A stretch of 40,511 nucleotides of DNA from Desulfuromonas sp. (GCA_002869665.1 PKUG01000026.1:1-40511); one strand, 5' to 3'. Numbered from the stretch's first letter, positions 31,316-39,021 are shown. Notes: a model not told the origin generated them from the letters alone. Numbers and translations are program-made.

Positions 31316-31346
31316 AAAAAGAGCGGCCCGAAAAGGGCCGCTCTTT
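31316..31346. terminator. Bidirectional terminator between convergent genes
   Basis: AAAAAGAGCGGCCC-GAAAA-GGGCCGCTCTTT forms a perfect 12-bp stem with A and T flanks. It can end the DUF748 message and the leftward isochorismatase-DksA-DMT operon. Confidence 0.9.
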
Positions 31347-31350
31347 CTGC

Positions 31351-31788
31351 TTAACGTTTACAGATCAGAAAGACTCCAACCAGCAGCAGGCCGACACCGA
31401 TGGACCGCTTCAGGTCGAAGGGGATGCCGCGCATGCCGAACAGACCGTAATGATCCATCGCCAGGCCGGCCACCAATTGGGAGACGATAGTCAGGGCGAG
31501 AACGGCGGTGGTGCCGATCCGTGGCACGCCGATGATGGTCATCGTCACGAAAAATGCGCCAAAGAGGCCGCCGCTCAACTGCCACCAGTCAGCCTGGCCA
31601 ATGCGCCGAAAGCTCCCCTGGTGGGTCGATAGGGAAATCAGCAGCAGAATCAGGGTGCCGACGGCAAAAGAGATGGTGGCGGCCTGGAGAAAGCCGGTTT
31701 TTTCCGCCAGCCGGGCGTTGATCGAGGGCTGAACGGCAACGGCAACCCCACCGGCGATCATGAGAATGAATAACCAGACATTCGACAT
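31351..31788 (-). CDS. YdcZ-type DMT family membrane protein
   Basis: 145 residues with five membrane helices, the half-size YdcZ/DUF606 branch of the drug/metabolite transporter superfamily (PF04657). Typical pieces are AGGVAVAVQPSINARLAEKTG at the start, GGLFGAFFVTMTIIGVPRIG and IVSQLVAGLAMDHYGLFG. Substrate unknown; such proteins often act as pairs. Its ATG follows directly on the stop of the DksA-like gene, so translation is coupled. Confidence 0.88.
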   Translation of the reverse strand: MSNVWLFILMIAGGVAVAVQPSINARLAEKTGFLQAATISFAVGTLILLLISLSTHQGSFRRIGQADWWQLSGGLFGAFFVTMTIIGVPRIGTTAVLALTIVSQLVAGLAMDHYGLFGMRGIPFDLKRSIGVGLLLVGVFLICKR

Positions 31789-32148
31789 TTAGTGCTCTTT
31801 TTCAATCCGCCCCTGGCAATCGAGGCAAAAGGGTGTTTCCGGTTGCGCCTGCAGGCGCGCCAGTGAAATCGGTTCTTCGCAACGGCGGCATTCACCGTAA
31901 CGATTGCTACGCAAGGCCTGCCGGGCGGAGTCGACCAGTTGCAGCCGTCTTTTTGCTCCGTCGCGGCTGGCCTTCGTCAGTTCCTGCTGTTGCAGGGCAT
32001 CCATGCGTGACAGCCGGCCGATCGGTTGGTCGAGGTCGACGGGTTGTGCACCGGCCCGGGAGGCGGCAAGAATCTGTTCAAGATCATCGCGCAAGGTGAG
32101 CAATTTCTGTTTCAGCTCGGCCTTCTGCGTGTCCGACAGTTCTGCCAT
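31789..32148 (-). CDS. DksA/TraR-like zinc-finger protein
   Basis: 119 residues. A coiled-coil (about 5-80, with GRLSRMDALQQQE at the bend) precedes a four-cysteine zinc finger (Cys87, Cys90, Cys108, Cys111; GECRRCEEP and FCLDC). DksA-type proteins enter the RNA polymerase secondary channel; the short form here is smaller than E. coli DksA. The ATG overlaps the isochorismatase gene stop by one base (TGATG). Target genes unknown. Confidence 0.88.
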   Translation of the reverse strand: MAELSDTQKAELKQKLLTLRDDLEQILAASRAGAQPVDLDQPIGRLSRMDALQQQELTKASRDGAKRRLQLVDSARQALRSNRYGECRRCEEPISLARLQAQPETPFCLDCQGRIEKEH

Positions 32149-32726
32149 CAGGGTGTCCGTCTGCGGACCAGCTTCGAAACCGTTTTGAAGGCGTCTCCAC
32201 CGGCAACCTTGACCAGCTGGAAGAGGGCCATCTCGGTTGTTGTGATGACCGCTCCGGCCCGGGCTGCCGTGCTGATGGCGTTTTCGTAGTCACTGACGAA
32301 GCGTGAGGCGACGGCATCGCGCACCAGATGGACGACGTAGCCACGGTCGAGCAGGTCGAGGACGGTCTGGAAGACGCACACGTGGGTCTCCATGCCGGTA
32401 ATGACGACCTGGCGGGCGCCGGTCTTTTCCAGCGCAGCGACGAAATTCTCTTCACCACAGCAGCTGAAGGCCACTTTCTCTATGCAGGCCTGGTCGGTTC
32501 CTCTTTTCAATTCGGGAACCGTGTTGCCGAGCCCTTTCGGGTACTGTTCCGTAGCGATGATCGGCAGGTTCATGGCCTGGAACCCTTCGATCAGTAGTTC
32601 GCTGTTCAAGAGCAGTTGCTGATAGAGGGCAGTGTCCATGGCCGGGGCGAGCTTTTCCTGCGCGTCGATGATGACGAGGGCGGCGCTGCCGCTATCCAGC
32701 CAGAATTTTTCTTTTATTCTTGACAT
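32148..32726 (-). CDS. Isochorismatase-family hydrolase
   Basis: 192 residues. The family's catalytic triad is visible as Asp21 (ALVIIDAQEKLAP), Lys84 (ACIEKVAFS) and Cys117 (GMETHVCVFQTVLDLL). Members hydrolyse amides or related bonds (nicotinamide-like, N-carbamoyl compounds) or isochorismate; with Cys and no siderophore genes nearby, an amidase-like role is more likely than isochorismatase proper. AAGGAG stands five bases before the ATG. It heads the leftward operon with the DksA-like and DMT genes. Confidence 0.92.
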   Translation of the reverse strand: MSRIKEKFWLDSGSAALVIIDAQEKLAPAMDTALYQQLLLNSELLIEGFQAMNLPIIATEQYPKGLGNTVPELKRGTDQACIEKVAFSCCGEENFVAALEKTGARQVVITGMETHVCVFQTVLDLLDRGYVVHLVRDAVASRFVSDYENAISTAARAGAVITTTEMALFQLVKVAGGDAFKTVSKLVRRRTP

Positions 32727-32853
32727 CTTTTCTCCTTATTCTCGGTGAGCGCTAAGAATATAGCGATTCAGTGTTATTTGCAAACAGGACATGTGTCGGG
32801 CGCCATGTCGATTCGCCGGCGATGTCAGGTGGGAAAGTTCTGTGATGAAAAAA

Positions 32854-32866
32854 ATAACATTGTTAT
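32854..32866. promoter_or_regulatory. ATAACA-T-TGTTAT inverted repeat
   Basis: A perfect 6-bp inverted repeat. With its flank it reads AAAATAACATTGTTAT, differing in one base from the site at 35631-35646 near the MerR-type gene. Likely a shared operator. Confidence 0.5.
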
Positions 32867-32966
32867 ATAGTTGTGTTTAGTTTTGTTTTCCAGGGCGCAT
32901 CAAGTTGACAATTGCAATTTCCACTTTTCTTGACAGTTTCCTGCTTGCGCAATTCCGGAAATTTCA

Positions 32967-32989
32967 ATGTTAACATAACATGCTGTTAT
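32967..32989. promoter_or_regulatory. Overlapping TGTTA/TAACA palindromes
   Basis: ATGTTAACAT (32967-32976, perfect) overlaps ATAACA-TGC-TGTTAT (32975-32989). The cluster of four TAACA-type half sites lies about 100 bases before the small membrane gene and fits a repressor or activator site. Confidence 0.5.
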
Positions 32990-33087
32990 TATTACGTTTT
33001 TCGTTGACAGGGAGAGGTTTTTTGTGTTTAATTGAATCCAGGCTAAGGAAAGATAAATGTAGAACAGCTTTTTAAGTGGAGGATGAC

Positions 33088-33318
33088 ATGACACAACAAG
33101 TTGCTGCTGCAGTCCAAACGCAAGCTCAGGTCGGAGCAGAGTCGCGTCTCGGTTTGACCCTGATGTTAATCACTTTCCGGGTGTCGGTCATTCTCACGCT
33201 CCTGCTGGTTGCCATGATCGGTGTTTTCAGTGTCGCCTGCCTGATCGGCGGGACGATTGCTGCCGGTGGTCCATTTGGGTTGGCGAAGGGCTGGTTCTCT
33301 GCAGTCTCCGGTCTTTAG
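33088..33318 (+). CDS. Small membrane protein, function unknown
   Basis: 76 residues. GGAGG five bases before the ATG (33088) sets the start; a GTG further up is rejected. A Gln/Ala-rich N-terminus is followed by one long or two short membrane segments (LMLITFRVSVILTLLLVAMIG and FSVACLIGGTIAAGG). I know no family for it. It precedes the NapC/NirT-like cytochrome gene by 164 bases, and a second small membrane gene stands in the same way before the NrfD operon. Confidence 0.7.
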   Translation: MTQQVAAAVQTQAQVGAESRLGLTLMLITFRVSVILTLLLVAMIGVFSVACLIGGTIAAGGPFGLAKGWFSAVSGL

Positions 33319-33343
33319 TCCCTGAAGTCGTGCTTTCATATTT

Positions 33344-33400
33344 CCGGACACTTGCCCGTTTCTGGTCAGCCCAGCCAGCGTTCTTCGGCAAGTGCTCCGG
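33344..33400 (+). terminator. Long hairpin after small membrane gene (terminator or attenuator)
   Basis: CCGGACACTTGCC (33344) pairs with GGCAAGTGCTCCGG (ending 33400) with one bulged base; the loop of about 30 bases contains a CTGG/CCAG mini-stem. AGTTATTTTC follows, so weak termination or attenuation before the cytochrome gene is possible. Confidence 0.45.
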
Positions 33401-33482
33401 AGTTATTTTCTGAACGTACGAGAAAGGTTGCCTGCTACACTATAGTCAGCACCCGCCACCGCAACCACAGGGGAGACGCCAC

Positions 33483-34931
33483 ATGACCAGATTCTCTGAC
33501 ATCATATCTTCGTTCTTCAAGGGAATCACGCGGAGTAGAATCTCGCTGATCGGTGCCATGATGACGACGCTCTGCTTCCCCTTTCTGTTGGGGTTGGTTG
33601 TCATCGATTCTTGGCGGCATATCGATAACCCCTATTTTGGTGCCGTGGTTTACATGCTTCTGGGGCCGATCTTCATCGTCGGTCTGGTAATGGTCTTTGT
33701 CGGACTCTTTTTTCTCAAGGGGAAGGAAGAGGTCCGACTTTTTACTCTGGCTTATCTGCAGGAGCATTTTGCCGATGAAACCCGTTTCAATCGGGTGCGT
33801 AAGCTGATTTTCCTCGGTGTGTTGCTGACGGGCGTTAATGTCGTCATCTTTTCGCTGCTCGGCTACAGTGGCTATCACTATATGGAGTCGAACAGCTTCT
33901 GCGGGCAGTTCTGCCATACTGTCATGGCTCCTGAGTACACGGCCTATCAGAATTCCCCCCATTCGAGAGTCAAGTGTGTGGAATGTCACATCGGTTCCGG
34001 AGCGACCTGGTTCGCGAAATCGAAGATTTCCGGAGCGCGCCAGTTGGCTGCGGTGGCCTTTAATACCTATCCGCGTCCGATCAAGACCCCGGTTCATGGG
34101 CTGCGCCCGGCACGTGATACCTGTGAGCAATGTCACCGGCCGGATAAATTCCATGGCGATAAGCTGGTGATCAAGGATCACTACGGTGTAGATGAAGAAA
34201 ATTCTCATACCCAGACCGTCCTGCTGATGAAGATCGGCTCGGCCGGGAGTGGGGTGGCGGCTCCTCACGGGATCCATTGGCATGTCGCGGATGAGAATCG
34301 CATCACCTACAAGGCAGATCCCGAGCGCCTGGTGATTGCCGAGGTCAGTTTGGTCAAGGCTGACGGTACGGAGGTCGTCTATCGTAGTGAGGACGCTGCT
34401 GAGGCTTTGGCTGAAGAGGGTCTGGTGCTTGAGGAACGGGTAATGGATTGTGTCGATTGTCACAATCGCCCGACACATATCTATCGCTCAGCGACTGATG
34501 CCATCGATGAGGAGATTGCCAAGGGAACCATAAGCAGGGACCTCCCCTTTATCAAGAGACAGGCTCTGGAAGCGGTCGATCGAAAATATGCCTCACAGCA
34601 GGAGGCGTTTGCCGGAATCGAGACGGAACTGAAGAGTTGGTATGCAGAGAATTATCCCGCCAGCGACAAGGCGTTGCTGGCCCAGGCGATCGAAGGGGTC
34701 AGGAGCGCGTATCGGCTCAACGTTTTTCCGGAGATGAATATCGGTTGGGATCTCTATGTGAATCACATCGGCCATGGCGAAGACTTCGAGATCGGCTGTC
34801 ACCGCTGTCACGATGGCAGCCATGAGAGTGAGACGGGTGAGGTGATCGCTTCTGATTGCGATACCTGTCACGCGCTGCTGGCCGAGGACGAGGAATCTCC
34901 TGATATTCTGCAAGATCTCGCCGGTGAATAG
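33483..34931 (+). CDS. NapC/NirT-like membrane multiheme cytochrome c
   Basis: 482 residues. Three membrane helices (about 20-42, 52-79 and 107-134) precede a periplasmic haem domain. Five CxxCH motifs are at 165, 214, 323, 439 and 459; the first haem site is CGQFCH at 140, a CX3CH form, followed by TVMAPEYTAY with the Met seen in this family. That makes six haems. Such proteins take electrons from menaquinol and pass them to periplasmic carriers; ImcH-like inner-membrane cytochromes of Geobacter are comparable, though identity with any one is not claimed. The haem domain has a 100-residue non-haem insert between sites three and four. A good terminator follows; no GGAGG site is obvious, GGGGAG stands about eight bases before the ATG. 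Confidence 0.88.
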   Translation: MTRFSDIISSFFKGITRSRISLIGAMMTTLCFPFLLGLVVIDSWRHIDNPYFGAVVYMLLGPIFIVGLVMVFVGLFFLKGKEEVRLFTLAYLQEHFADETRFNRVRKLIFLGVLLTGVNVVIFSLLGYSGYHYMESNSFCGQFCHTVMAPEYTAYQNSPHSRVKCVECHIGSGATWFAKSKISGARQLAAVAFNTYPRPIKTPVHGLRPARDTCEQCHRPDKFHGDKLVIKDHYGVDEENSHTQTVLLMKIGSAGSGVAAPHGIHWHVADENRITYKADPERLVIAEVSLVKADGTEVVYRSEDAAEALAEEGLVLEERVMDCVDCHNRPTHIYRSATDAIDEEIAKGTISRDLPFIKRQALEAVDRKYASQQEAFAGIETELKSWYAENYPASDKALLAQAIEGVRSAYRLNVFPEMNIGWDLYVNHIGHGEDFEIGCHRCHDGSHESETGEVIASDCDTCHALLAEDEESPDILQDLAGE

Positions 34932-34958
34932 CCACTACTGAAAGGTAAAGGATAATAG

Positions 34959-34993
34959 AAGGCCCGTTTCGGAACTCCGGAACGGGCCTTTTT
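34959..34993 (+). terminator. Terminator between cytochrome and MerR-type genes
   Basis: AAGGCCCGTTTCGG-AACT-CCGGAACGGGCCTTTTT: a 13-bp stem with one wobble pair and a T-run. Its A-rich left flank lets it also end the convergent MerR-type transcript. Confidence 0.92.
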
Positions 34994-35013
34994 CTTTGTA
35001 CTTTTTTGCGGGG

Positions 35014-35463
35014 TTAGTGGTTGCTCGCTTTGTTGGTCTCGCCGTGTCTTTCGACGACCTTGCGGCGGGCCTTTTTCATGGCCTGGATGAAAAACTCACA
35101 GTTCTGGCAGCGGCCGGGCTCCCTGGCGCAGGCTATATCGTCGCGTTTCCAGCAGGGGATGGTGTTGTCGACATAGGCCGAGCATTGCTCCCGTTTCTCG
35201 GCGGGGCAGTGATTGATTTCCCAGCAGGGGGTGAGCTCAAGGAGGCGCTTGATCCCCGGAATGCTGATCCCTTGCTCATGGATCAGGTCTCGCAGGCATT
35301 GAACCCATTCGATGTCATTGCTGGAGAAGAAGCGTTTATGGCCTTTCCTCGTCGGGCTGATCAGGCCTTCCTCTTCGTAAATCCTCAGGGTGCGCGGATG
35401 GACGTCCAGTAGTTTTGCCGCGACACTGATAGGGTATATGGGGTCGTTGTTGTTAACCGGCAT
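35014..35463 (-). CDS. MerR-type regulator with Cys-rich two-CW C-terminus
   Basis: 149 residues. The N-terminal winged helix is typical MerR (YPISVAAKLLDVHPRTLRIY, EEEGLISPTRKGHKRFF). The C-terminal half holds seven cysteines: Cys80-Trp, Cys86, Cys94, Cys104-Trp, Cys112, Cys119 and Cys122, the 'two-CW' arrangement found in some anaerobe sensor proteins, and likely to bind a metal or iron-sulfur cluster. AAGGG stands about eight bases before the ATG. It lies between two electron-transfer clusters and near an ATAAC-N3-GTTAT site, so redox- or metal-dependent control of these genes is inferred. Confidence 0.85.
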   Translation of the reverse strand: MPVNNNDPIYPISVAAKLLDVHPRTLRIYEEEGLISPTRKGHKRFFSSNDIEWVQCLRDLIHEQGISIPGIKRLLELTPCWEINHCPAEKREQCSAYVDNTIPCWKRDDIACAREPGRCQNCEFFIQAMKKARRKVVERHGETNKASNH

Positions 35464-35633
35464 AGCTTATCCCTTCTCAGTCTCTTGGTCGCAAGGCCGC
35501 TGGCGCCGCCTTGGGCTCCCCCTCTGGGTTCCTCCTGAATGCGATTTATGATGTGGTATGAGCTAGAGTTCGCAACGCTGAAGTGCAACAGAAGAGCAGT
35601 TCAAAACGCTTTAAAATGCTCTGGAGATAAAAA

Positions 35634-35646
35634 ATAACATCGTTAT
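35634..35646. promoter_or_regulatory. ATAAC-ATC-GTTAT inverted repeat
   Basis: Inverted repeat in the divergent gap. Its context AAAATAACATCGTTAT is the same as the site at 32851-32866 except one base, which argues for one regulator acting at both clusters. Confidence 0.5.
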
Positions 35647-35719
35647 GATAAATTGAATATTTTCTATAACTTTATATCTAAACCAATTATACATCAAGAA
35701 AAATAATAACTTGCATGTA

Positions 35720-35742
35720 AAACATCATGTGATTTGATGTTT
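35720..35742. promoter_or_regulatory. AAACATCA-N7-TGATGTTT inverted repeat
   Basis: Perfect 8-bp inverted repeat with a 7-base spacer, the size of a dimeric regulator site. It lies upstream of the second small membrane gene. Confidence 0.45.
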
Positions 35743-35787
35743 ATCGCTATCTTGGAAATAGCAATTTCCGGGAAAGGGGGAAATAAA

Positions 35788-35797
35788 TGTTGCAACG
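35788..35797. promoter_or_regulatory. TGTTGCAAC palindrome, possible sigma-54 activator site
   Basis: TGTTGCAACG contains the GTTGCAAC palindrome. The same motif (TGTTGCAACA) stands just after the PAS sigma-54 activator gene at 40437, so it may be that activator's binding site before the NrfD cluster. Confidence 0.35.
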
Positions 35798-35905
35798 CAA
35801 TGTTGTATGTGGTATCAATGCATCATCTGCAACATAAAGTTCGCAGAAAATACCAGACAATGTGCTTTTGATATTGTAGTTGCGTCACTGAGAGAAGAGG
35901 CGAAG

Positions 35906-36109
35906 ATGGTACACGAGTTATCTGTAAAGCTGAGTAGATTCCTCCTGATGCTGATCTTGTGTTCGGCAACAACTGCCCATGTCATCCTTGCCGCGGTTCC
36001 TGCTGCCAACAGGCCGGGCCTGGTTGTCGCATCTATTGCTTCCGCTCTTATTGTCGCTATGTATGACATCGGAGTTTTTAGAGTCGATCTCGACGAACTG
36101 GGTTTCTGA
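35906..36109 (+). CDS. Small membrane protein, function unknown
   Basis: 67 residues from the ATG at 35906, which has AGAGG six bases upstream; the longer in-frame start lies in the control region and is rejected. Two membrane segments are seen (SRFLLMLILCSATTAHVILA and GLVVASIASALIVAMYDIGV), ending in an acidic FRVDLDELGF. No family recognised. It precedes the NrfD gene by 180 bases and mirrors the small membrane gene at 33088. Confidence 0.6.
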   Translation: MVHELSVKLSRFLLMLILCSATTAHVILAAVPAANRPGLVVASIASALIVAMYDIGVFRVDLDELGF

Positions 36110-36289
36110 TCGGGCCGGTCTCGGCCTGTTCCAGATCATCGCATGTAAAAACTACCTGTAAAATTTAATGGTTCTTATCCGCTACGGCCACGGTCGCAGT
36201 CCTATCTATAGCTTTGACTTTTTGCTGAAAAGTTAGCTGCGGCTCATAAATTTGCACATCGTTTTCACGACAGATCCAGGAGAGACTTT

Positions 36290-37516
36290 ATGGAAGGCCA
36301 CGCAAAGACAGTCAAGCTCACACTCAACGAATTGGAGCGGGGGGTCACCTCCCGGTTGTTCTCAGGCAGCTTCAAGTATTATCTGGCTGTCGCTTTCTCG
36401 GCGTTTCTGGTGCTTGCGGCACTGGTCGCGGGGATTCACTCGATTATCGTCGGTCACCACCATACGTATAACGTCAACCGCGAGATCGCCTGGGGCATCC
36501 TGATCGCGACCTACGTGTTTTTCGTTGTTACCTCGACCGGTCTTTGTCTGGTGTCATCGATCGGGCATGTTTTCGGGGTTGAATCGTACATGCCGATCGC
36601 CAAGCGTTCTGTCTTCCTGTCGATCGCGACAATTCTCGGCGGCTTTTTCGTTATCGCCTTTGAGATCAAGTTGCCCTGGCGGATGGCGGTCTACAATGTC
36701 ATTTCGCCGAATATCACGTCGAACATCTGGTGGATGGGGACGCTCTACGGGGCCTATCTTGTCCTGATGATGTTCGAATTCTTCTTCCTGATCATCAACA
36801 AGCATCGGCCGGCATTCTTCTGCGGTTTCTTCGGCGCAATTGCCGGTATCGCGGCGCACAGTAACCTGGGCGCGGTTTTCGGCCTGCTGATGGGGCGTGA
36901 ATTCTGGCACGGTCCCTACATGTCGATCTACTTCATTGCTTCGGCAATGATGACCGGTACCGCGGTCATTTATCTCTTTCATTTCCTTGCTTACAAGGTC
37001 AATGGCCAGTCACTGGAAAATGACAAGCCGATGCTGGCCTCGCTGGATGTGGTCCGGCGTCTCGGTATCCTGCTGTTGTGCGTCATTATCTTCTTCACCA
37101 CCTGGAAAATGGTTGCCGGTGTGGCCGGCCAGCCAGGCGGTAAATACGAGGCAGTCATGGCTTTGGTTAAAGGCCCTTACGCGATCAATTTCTGGGTCTT
37201 CGAGGCCGGCTTCGGTCTGATCCTGCCGTTGGTCATGTTCTACTTCTCTCGCGGTAAAAACCTGATCATGATGTTCTGGGGCTCTGTCCTGATGCTGATC
37301 GGTATCTTTATCATGCGCTACGATCTGGTGATCGTCGGGCAGGTTGTTCCGGTGTTCCATGAGTTGGGTGTCAACGAGTTCAAGCACTTGTTGCACTATG
37401 TCCCGTCATTCCATGAAATCGTCATTACCCTGGGCGGTTTCGGTGTGACCTTCTTCCTGTTCCTGGTCGGTGAGAAGATCTTCGACGGGCACAAGGTCGA
37501 TCCCCATCATCATTAA
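36290..37516 (+). CDS. NrfD-family quinol-linked membrane subunit
   Basis: 408 residues with about nine to ten membrane helices, the NrfD/PsrC/HybB plan (PF03916). Conserved-looking pieces are NREIAWGILIATYVFFVVTS, EFWHGPYMSIYFIASAMMTG and GGFGVTFFLFLVGEKIF; the C-terminus is His-rich. NrfD subunits exchange electrons with menaquinone and pass them to a ferredoxin partner. GGAGAG stands before the ATG. Together with the next two genes it forms a membrane redox complex like the Cbc-type NrfD/ferredoxin/cytochrome sets of Geobacter. Confidence 0.9.
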   Translation: MEGHAKTVKLTLNELERGVTSRLFSGSFKYYLAVAFSAFLVLAALVAGIHSIIVGHHHTYNVNREIAWGILIATYVFFVVTSTGLCLVSSIGHVFGVESYMPIAKRSVFLSIATILGGFFVIAFEIKLPWRMAVYNVISPNITSNIWWMGTLYGAYLVLMMFEFFFLIINKHRPAFFCGFFGAIAGIAAHSNLGAVFGLLMGREFWHGPYMSIYFIASAMMTGTAVIYLFHFLAYKVNGQSLENDKPMLASLDVVRRLGILLLCVIIFFTTWKMVAGVAGQPGGKYEAVMALVKGPYAINFWVFEAGFGLILPLVMFYFSRGKNLIMMFWGSVLMLIGIFIMRYDLVIVGQVVPVFHELGVNEFKHLLHYVPSFHEIVITLGGFGVTFFLFLVGEKIFDGHKVDPHHH

Positions 37517-37563
37517 GTAACCGGACATTACCCTATAAAACTCAGTCATACTGGAGAGTGACG

Positions 37564-38319
37564 ATGAGAGATAAAATCAAGCAGATCCGCAGCCGCGACA
37601 ATGAGGGAATTGAGAATATTTCCGTTGAGGAGCGCAGGCACTTTTTGAAAATGGGACTTGCCGTGACCGGCGTTTTCTGTGGTGGCACCATCATCTCGGC
37701 AGTGTCGGCGGTGAACAAGGTTTATGCTTCGGCGGGTGAGTATGCGGCCAAGTACCCTTACAAGCCGCACTACAGCATGGTCATCCATGTTGACCGTTGT
37801 GTCGATTGCGAACTGTGCATGCAGGCCTGCGTCAAAACCAACCATGTTCCGGATTACGGTTACCGCACGACGATTCTCGAGCGCGACGTGCCCGATGCCG
37901 TCGGGCAAAAGCGGGAATTCATCCCGGTACTCTGTAACCAGTGCAACCTGCCGCAGTGCACCCGGGTTTGTCCGACGCGGGCAACATACAAAAACAAGGA
38001 AAACGGCATTGTCATGATGGATATTTCCAAATGTATCGGTTGCCTGACCTGTCAGATGGGTTGCCCGTACAATGCTCGTTATTTCAGTGAAGAGATCCAC
38101 GCCGTTGACAAGTGTGACTTCTGTTACAAGAGTCGGCTCTCCAAGGGTGAGAAAATCAGCGCCTGTGCTGAGGCCTGCCCGGCAGGGGTCCGGATCTTCG
38201 GTGACCTGTCCGATCCGAGCAGCCCGGTTTACAACAGGGTGCATCAGCTGGAGAAGGCGGTCTGGGTTATGCGTCCGGAGGCCGGTACCAGACCGAATAT
38301 CTATTACACCAAGGGCTAA
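37564..38319 (+). CDS. Periplasmic four-cluster ferredoxin subunit (NrfC/DmsB-like)
   Basis: 251 residues. RRHFLKMG at 24-31 with a hydrophobic stretch is a Tat signal or anchor. Four Cys groups follow: CVDCELCMQAC (79-89), CNQCNLPQCTRVCP (124-137), CIGCLTCQMGCP (157-168) and CDFCYK with CAEACP (184-206), enough for four [4Fe-4S] clusters. It links the NrfD quinol site to the cytochrome coded next. GGAGAG stands five bases before the ATG at 37564; a GTG two codons earlier overlaps that site. It depends on Tat export, for which a tatA lies elsewhere in the window. Confidence 0.93.
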   Translation: MRDKIKQIRSRDNEGIENISVEERRHFLKMGLAVTGVFCGGTIISAVSAVNKVYASAGEYAAKYPYKPHYSMVIHVDRCVDCELCMQACVKTNHVPDYGYRTTILERDVPDAVGQKREFIPVLCNQCNLPQCTRVCPTRATYKNKENGIVMMDISKCIGCLTCQMGCPYNARYFSEEIHAVDKCDFCYKSRLSKGEKISACAEACPAGVRIFGDLSDPSSPVYNRVHQLEKAVWVMRPEAGTRPNIYYTKG

Positions 38320-38359
38320 GTTTCCGATTCGCTAAGATCGGCTGTGGAGGATATAGACA

Positions 38360-38977
38360 ATGAAGCGCACAATTTTCCTGACAATTGTAACAATCGTTCT
38401 GGCTGCGTTTTTCCTGGTGACCGATGGTTTTGCCGATGATTCCGGCGGTGAAATTGTTTACAAGTCGGTGACGTTCAGTCATAAGTCCCACGTGGACGGT
38501 ATGGGGTTCGACTGTGAAACCTGTCATGACGGCATTTTTGAAATGGAGGCCGGCTCAATGGTCGCGAGTCCCGATTTCAGCATGGACTCAATATACAATG
38601 GCGAATTCTGTGGGGCCTGTCATGACGGCAGTATGGCCTTTGCCTCGGATGACGACTGTACGACCTGCCACACCCGTCCCGGTGGTGACATCCTGTATTT
38701 CAAACCGGTGAAATCTGTACTTTTCAGTCATGCCGTACACACTGAGGCCTTTGGCTGTGAATCTTGTCATACCGGGATGTTCAAAATGGAAGCCCTGGCG
38801 GCCCAGGAGAATGATGATTTTACCATGGAGTCGCTGTATCAGGGTGAATATTGCGGGGCCTGTCATGATGGAAGTACGGCATTTGCCTCCGATACTCAAT
38901 GCGCCACCTGTCACCTGGGGGTCAAAGGCTACAATCGGATGCAGGGCGGTGAGCAGGCAAATCAGAGCGGCCATTGA
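38360..38977 (+). CDS. Hexaheme cytochrome c made of two c7-like triheme units
   Basis: 205 residues with a Sec signal (about 1-25). Haem motifs: CETCH, CGACH, CTTCH (52, 84, 100) and CESCH, CGACH, CATCH (133, 166, 181). Residues 39-104 and 121-185 are clear duplicates (FSHKSH/FSHAVH, GEFCGACHDGSMAFAS/GEYCGACHDGSTAFAS), so a triheme c7-type unit was duplicated in tandem. It is periplasmic and likely receives electrons from the ferredoxin subunit. GGAGG stands about ten bases before the ATG. It ends the NrfD-ferredoxin-cytochrome set. Confidence 0.93.
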   Translation: MKRTIFLTIVTIVLAAFFLVTDGFADDSGGEIVYKSVTFSHKSHVDGMGFDCETCHDGIFEMEAGSMVASPDFSMDSIYNGEFCGACHDGSMAFASDDDCTTCHTRPGGDILYFKPVKSVLFSHAVHTEAFGCESCHTGMFKMEALAAQENDDFTMESLYQGEYCGACHDGSTAFASDTQCATCHLGVKGYNRMQGGEQANQSGH

Positions 38978-39021
38978 TAATTTGACAATACGCTTTGACA
39001 ATAAAAACAGGCGTACATACA

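Larger units (their letters stand above)
32727..33087. other. Gene-free control region with TAACA/TGTTA inverted repeats
   Basis: 361 bases, AT-rich to the right. It holds two operator-like palindromes (32854-32866 and 32967-32989), the motif GCAATTTCC (32914) also found before the second small membrane gene, and two TTGACA boxes (32905, 32930) without a good -10 at the right distance. Confidence 0.5.
35464..35905. other. Gene-free control region between MerR-type gene and NrfD cluster
   Basis: 442 bases. Next to the MerR-type gene is a GC-rich hairpin candidate around 35492-35513 (CAAGGC/GCCTTG). The rest is AT-rich and holds inverted repeats at 35634-35646, 35720-35742 and 35754-35769 (GGAAAT-AGCA-ATTTCC) and a TGTTGCAAC palindrome at 35788-35796. 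No clear -35/-10 or -24/-12 promoter is found. Confidence 0.5.

Noticed and set aside
35385-35588. 67-residue leftward frame overlapping the MerR-type start
   Set aside because: It is out of frame with the MerR-type gene, has no motif, and covers a GC-rich leader hairpin.
36220-36265. Sigma-54 promoter before the NrfD gene (GG...TTGCA near the 36240s)
   Set aside because: The GG and GC dinucleotides are 11 bases apart instead of 10, and the -24 text is poor.
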